Assembly (NCBI RefSeq): GCF_016917755.1
Contig: NZ_CP070326.1
Coordinates: 2,728,001 to 2,792,000, forward strand
From: Streptomyces noursei
Lineage (GTDB): Bacteria > Actinomycetota > Actinomycetes > Streptomycetales > Streptomycetaceae
Direction of reading: 5' to 3'
Length of the DNA: 64,000 bases
Positions 62,134 through 64,000 of the stretch are shown piece after piece. The translations under genes and the position numbers were made by a program. Numbering within the stretch: the first letter of the stretch is position 1; each line of letters starts with the position of its first letter. The notes under the pieces were generated by a model. The model saw only the letters and a program-made list of their open reading frames with translations, did no database searches and was not told the DNA's origin.

Positions 62134-62768
62134 CGGCCGCGGAGCCGCCGGACCAGGATGCTGGCGTCCCCGCGCGACTCCAGGTCGGCGAGGACCACGG
62201 CCACCGCCTCGCGGACGATCCGGCCGCGGTCGACCGCCAGGCCGTGCTCGCCGCGCAGCACCAGACGGGCGTGTTCGAGGTCCATGAGCTCCTCGGCGGA
62301 GACATAGACGGTGATCTTCTCGTCGTGCCGTTCCCGGCCGCTGGGGCGGCGGTTGGCGCCGCGTCCCCGACGGCGGCCCGACGTCCCGGCCGGCACCGCG
62401 GGCGCCGCGCCCTCCCGCTCGGCGCGGGCCGCGCGGCCGGCCGTCGTGCGGTGCCCGGCGGAAGCCTCCGAATCCGCCTCGCGGCCGCTGTGCTCGGCCG
62501 ACGCCGTACGCGGCCCGCCCGGGGCACCGTCGTCGGCCGCCGGGGCATCGGCGTCCGCGCCGGCCCCGGTCCGCGACCGGCGCGCCCCGGGGGCGTCCTC
62601 GGCCGCGTCCGACGTGGGGTCCGACTCACCGGCCGGGGCGGGCACCCGGGCGTCCTCGCCGCCGGCCGGACCGCCGTTCGTACGGCGGGGAGTGGACGAC
62701 TGCAGGCCCACTCCCCCGGTGGTGCGGAACAGTTCGTCGGCTCCGGGCAGACTCACTCGGCGTGACAC
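62130..62768 (-). CDS. ParA-companion protein, C-terminal RHH-like domain
   Basis: The 212-aa protein has a long disordered Ala/Gly/Arg-rich N-terminus (about 1-140) and a C-terminal structured part, HDEKITVYVSAEELMDLEHARLVLRGEHGL, then AVDRGRIVREAVAVVLADLESRGDASILVRRLRGR. That part has the strand-helix-helix look of ribbon-helix-helix DNA-binding proteins. It begins at GTG 62768, 16 bp inside the end of parA, so it is coupled to it. The function is probably a DNA-binding partner of the ATPase. The TAG stop (62130-62132) is formed by the end of the MITE, so its original C-terminus may have been longer. Confidence 0.72.
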   Translation of the reverse strand: MSRRVSLPGADELFRTTGGVGLQSSTPRRTNGGPAGGEDARVPAPAGESDPTSDAAEDAPGARRSRTGAGADADAPAADDGAPGGPRTASAEHSGREADSEASAGHRTTAGRAARAEREGAAPAVPAGTSGRRRGRGANRRPSGRERHDEKITVYVSAEELMDLEHARLVLRGEHGLAVDRGRIVREAVAVVLADLESRGDASILVRRLRGR

Positions 62769-63916
62769 CGGGCGAGCACCTCCCTGGCGAGCTGGCGATA
62801 GGCCGCGGCCCCCACGGAGTTGGAGGCGTAGGTGGTGATCGGCTCACCGGCGACGGTGGTCTCCGGGAAGCGGACCGTACGGCCGATGACGGTGTGGTAG
62901 ACGTGATCGTCGAACGCCTCGACGACGCGCGCCAGGACCTCGCGACTGTGCACGGTCCGGGAGTCGTACATCGTCGCCAGGATGCCGTCCAGCTGGAGGT
63001 CGGGGTTGAGCCGCTCCTGGACCTTCTCGATCGTCTCGGTAAGCAGCGCGACCCCGCGCAGCGCGAAGAACTCGCACTCCAGCGGCACGATGACCTTGTG
63101 AGCGGCCGTCAGGGCGTTGACGGTCAGCAGGCCGAGCGAGGGCTGACAGTCGATGACGATGTAGTCGTAGTCGGGCAGCAGGGGCTTCAGGGCCCGCTGG
63201 AGGGTCGACTCGCGGGCGACCTCGCTGACCAACTGCACCTCTGCCGCTGACAAATCGATATTGCTGGGCAGCAGGTCCATGTTGGGGACCGCGGTCTTGA
63301 GCAGAACCTCGTCGGCCGACATGCCCCGCTCCATGAGCAGGTTGTAGACCGTCAGGTCCAGTTCCATCGGGTTGACGCCGAGTCCGACGGACAGGGCACC
63401 CTGCGGGTCGAAGTCGACGAGCAGCACCCGGCGGCCGTATTCGGCGAGTGCGGCACCCAGGTTGATGGTCGAGGTGGTCTTGCCGACCCCGCCCTTCTGG
63501 TTGCACATCGCGATGATCTTCGCCGGGCCGTGTTCCGACAGCGGTCCCGGGATGGGGAAGTAAGGCAGCGGGCGTCCGGTCGGGCCGACCCGCTCACGGC
63601 GCTGGCGCGCCGCGTCCGGCGCGAGCGTCGCCGCGTATTCGGGGTCCGGCTCGTACTCGGCGTCCGGGTCGTAGAAGTGCCCTTCGGGCAGGTCGTCGTA
63701 GTCGGCGAGACGGGCGGGCTCTCCACTGCCCCGGTCGCCGGCCATGGCGTTCACGTGTTGGCCGTCCATACTCTGGTGGGCTGTCGTGGAAGTGCTCTGG
63801 GGGGCTGCGAAGGGGTGGACCACTACGGAGCCGACAGCCTCGCGCCCCGAGGGACCCTGGCCCCGTACAACCGCTCCTGGCCGACCGCCTCCGGGAGTAA
63901 ATGTCGACTCATTCAC
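62753..63916 (-). CDS. ParA-family chromosome-partitioning ATPase
   Basis: The 387-aa protein has a disordered N-terminal extension of about 130 residues and then a deviant Walker A ATPase domain: CNQKGGVGKTTSTINLG (KGGVGKTT 141-148), VDFDPQGALSVGLG, YDYIVIDCQPSLGLLTVNAL and PLECEFFALRGVALL. It resembles ParA/Soj but lies next to scpAB instead of parB, so it is the second ParA-like protein of Streptomyces, not the origin-linked one. AAGGAGGT lies 10 nt before the GTG at 63916. Its partner is likely the coupled downstream protein. Confidence 0.9.
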   Translation of the reverse strand: MNESTFTPGGGRPGAVVRGQGPSGREAVGSVVVHPFAAPQSTSTTAHQSMDGQHVNAMAGDRGSGEPARLADYDDLPEGHFYDPDAEYEPDPEYAATLAPDAARQRRERVGPTGRPLPYFPIPGPLSEHGPAKIIAMCNQKGGVGKTTSTINLGAALAEYGRRVLLVDFDPQGALSVGLGVNPMELDLTVYNLLMERGMSADEVLLKTAVPNMDLLPSNIDLSAAEVQLVSEVARESTLQRALKPLLPDYDYIVIDCQPSLGLLTVNALTAAHKVIVPLECEFFALRGVALLTETIEKVQERLNPDLQLDGILATMYDSRTVHSREVLARVVEAFDDHVYHTVIGRTVRFPETTVAGEPITTYASNSVGAAAYRQLAREVLARCHAE

Positions 63917-64000
63917 AAGTCGTCTTACCTCCTTGGATGTGACCAGGAAACTTATCGATAGGTCAGCGTGGCACCATGCCGACGGTTGGCGACTCTATGG

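Overview
The window is chromosomal DNA of a high-GC actinomycete, almost certainly a Streptomyces or close relative. The grounds are very strong G/C bias at third codon positions, frequent GTG starts, 4-base ATGA/GTGA stop-start overlaps, two streptogrisin-type proteases beside a Streptomyces subtilisin inhibitor, a SepF paralogue, a DnaE2/Y-family mutagenesis pair, and a ParA-ScpA-ScpB-RluB block. From memory (not checked here) the order dnaE2 ... sepF-like ... der-plsC-cmk-tyrA-aroH ... rluB-scpB-scpA-parA follows the S. coelicolor SCO1738-SCO1772 neighbourhood. I saw no rRNA, tRNA, CRISPR array or prophage.

Layout. 1-9.3 kb: an AAA ATPase, a decayed pirin fragment, DDAH, a GntR regulator, asparagine synthetase, an acetyltransferase, a methyltransferase and a large PAS-GAF-SpoIIE-HATPase signalling phosphatase. 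9.5-21.3 kb: a cell-wall-anchored AA10 LPMO, a divergent Lrp/permease pair, a secreted lipase, an ImuB-like/DnaE2 operon with a LexA-type SOS box, a membrane protein, and a divergent SDR/TetR pair around a perfect 15-bp palindrome. 21.5-25.7 kb: an extracellular proteolysis cluster (SSI-type inhibitor with Lys at P1, SGPD-like and SGPB-like proteases) plus a slipin.

25.9-36.8 kb is the most interesting region. Two divergent operons encode two solute-binding proteins, two permeases, one ATPase, an acetyltransferase, two LLM flavin monooxygenases, a 632-aa FAD/NAD(P) protein and a DUF1684 protein. This inventory closely parallels the Bacillus subtilis ytmI-tcyJKLMN-ytmO-ytnJ locus for uptake and salvage of S-modified cysteines. 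One operon is preceded by a 23-codon leader peptide ending in Cys and carrying the actinobacterial HIDFGRV signature, then by a C-rich, G-poor tract. Together these suggest cysteine-responsive attenuation.

37-51.5 kb: SepF paralogue, glutaryl-CoA-type dehydrogenase, DHA2 exporter, membrane glycosyltransferase-like protein, PAP2 phosphatase, I78 inhibitor, an orphan cytochrome oxidase subunit I, a MerR regulator, a glycosyltransferase operon, an Rpf-like muralytic protein and two conserved hypotheticals. 51.5-56.1 kb: a tightly packed aroH-tyrA-cmk-plsC-der run. 56.2-58.8 kb: two RlaP-type nucleotidyltransferases and an ADP-ribosylglycohydrolase. 58.9-64 kb: rluB-scpB-scpA and parA with a companion gene, separated by a 181-bp MITE with 24-bp perfect terminal repeats whose end supplies the companion gene's stop codon. 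Short interspersed repeats also sit inside dnaE2 and one monooxygenase gene. Several hairpin terminators separate convergent or consecutive units.
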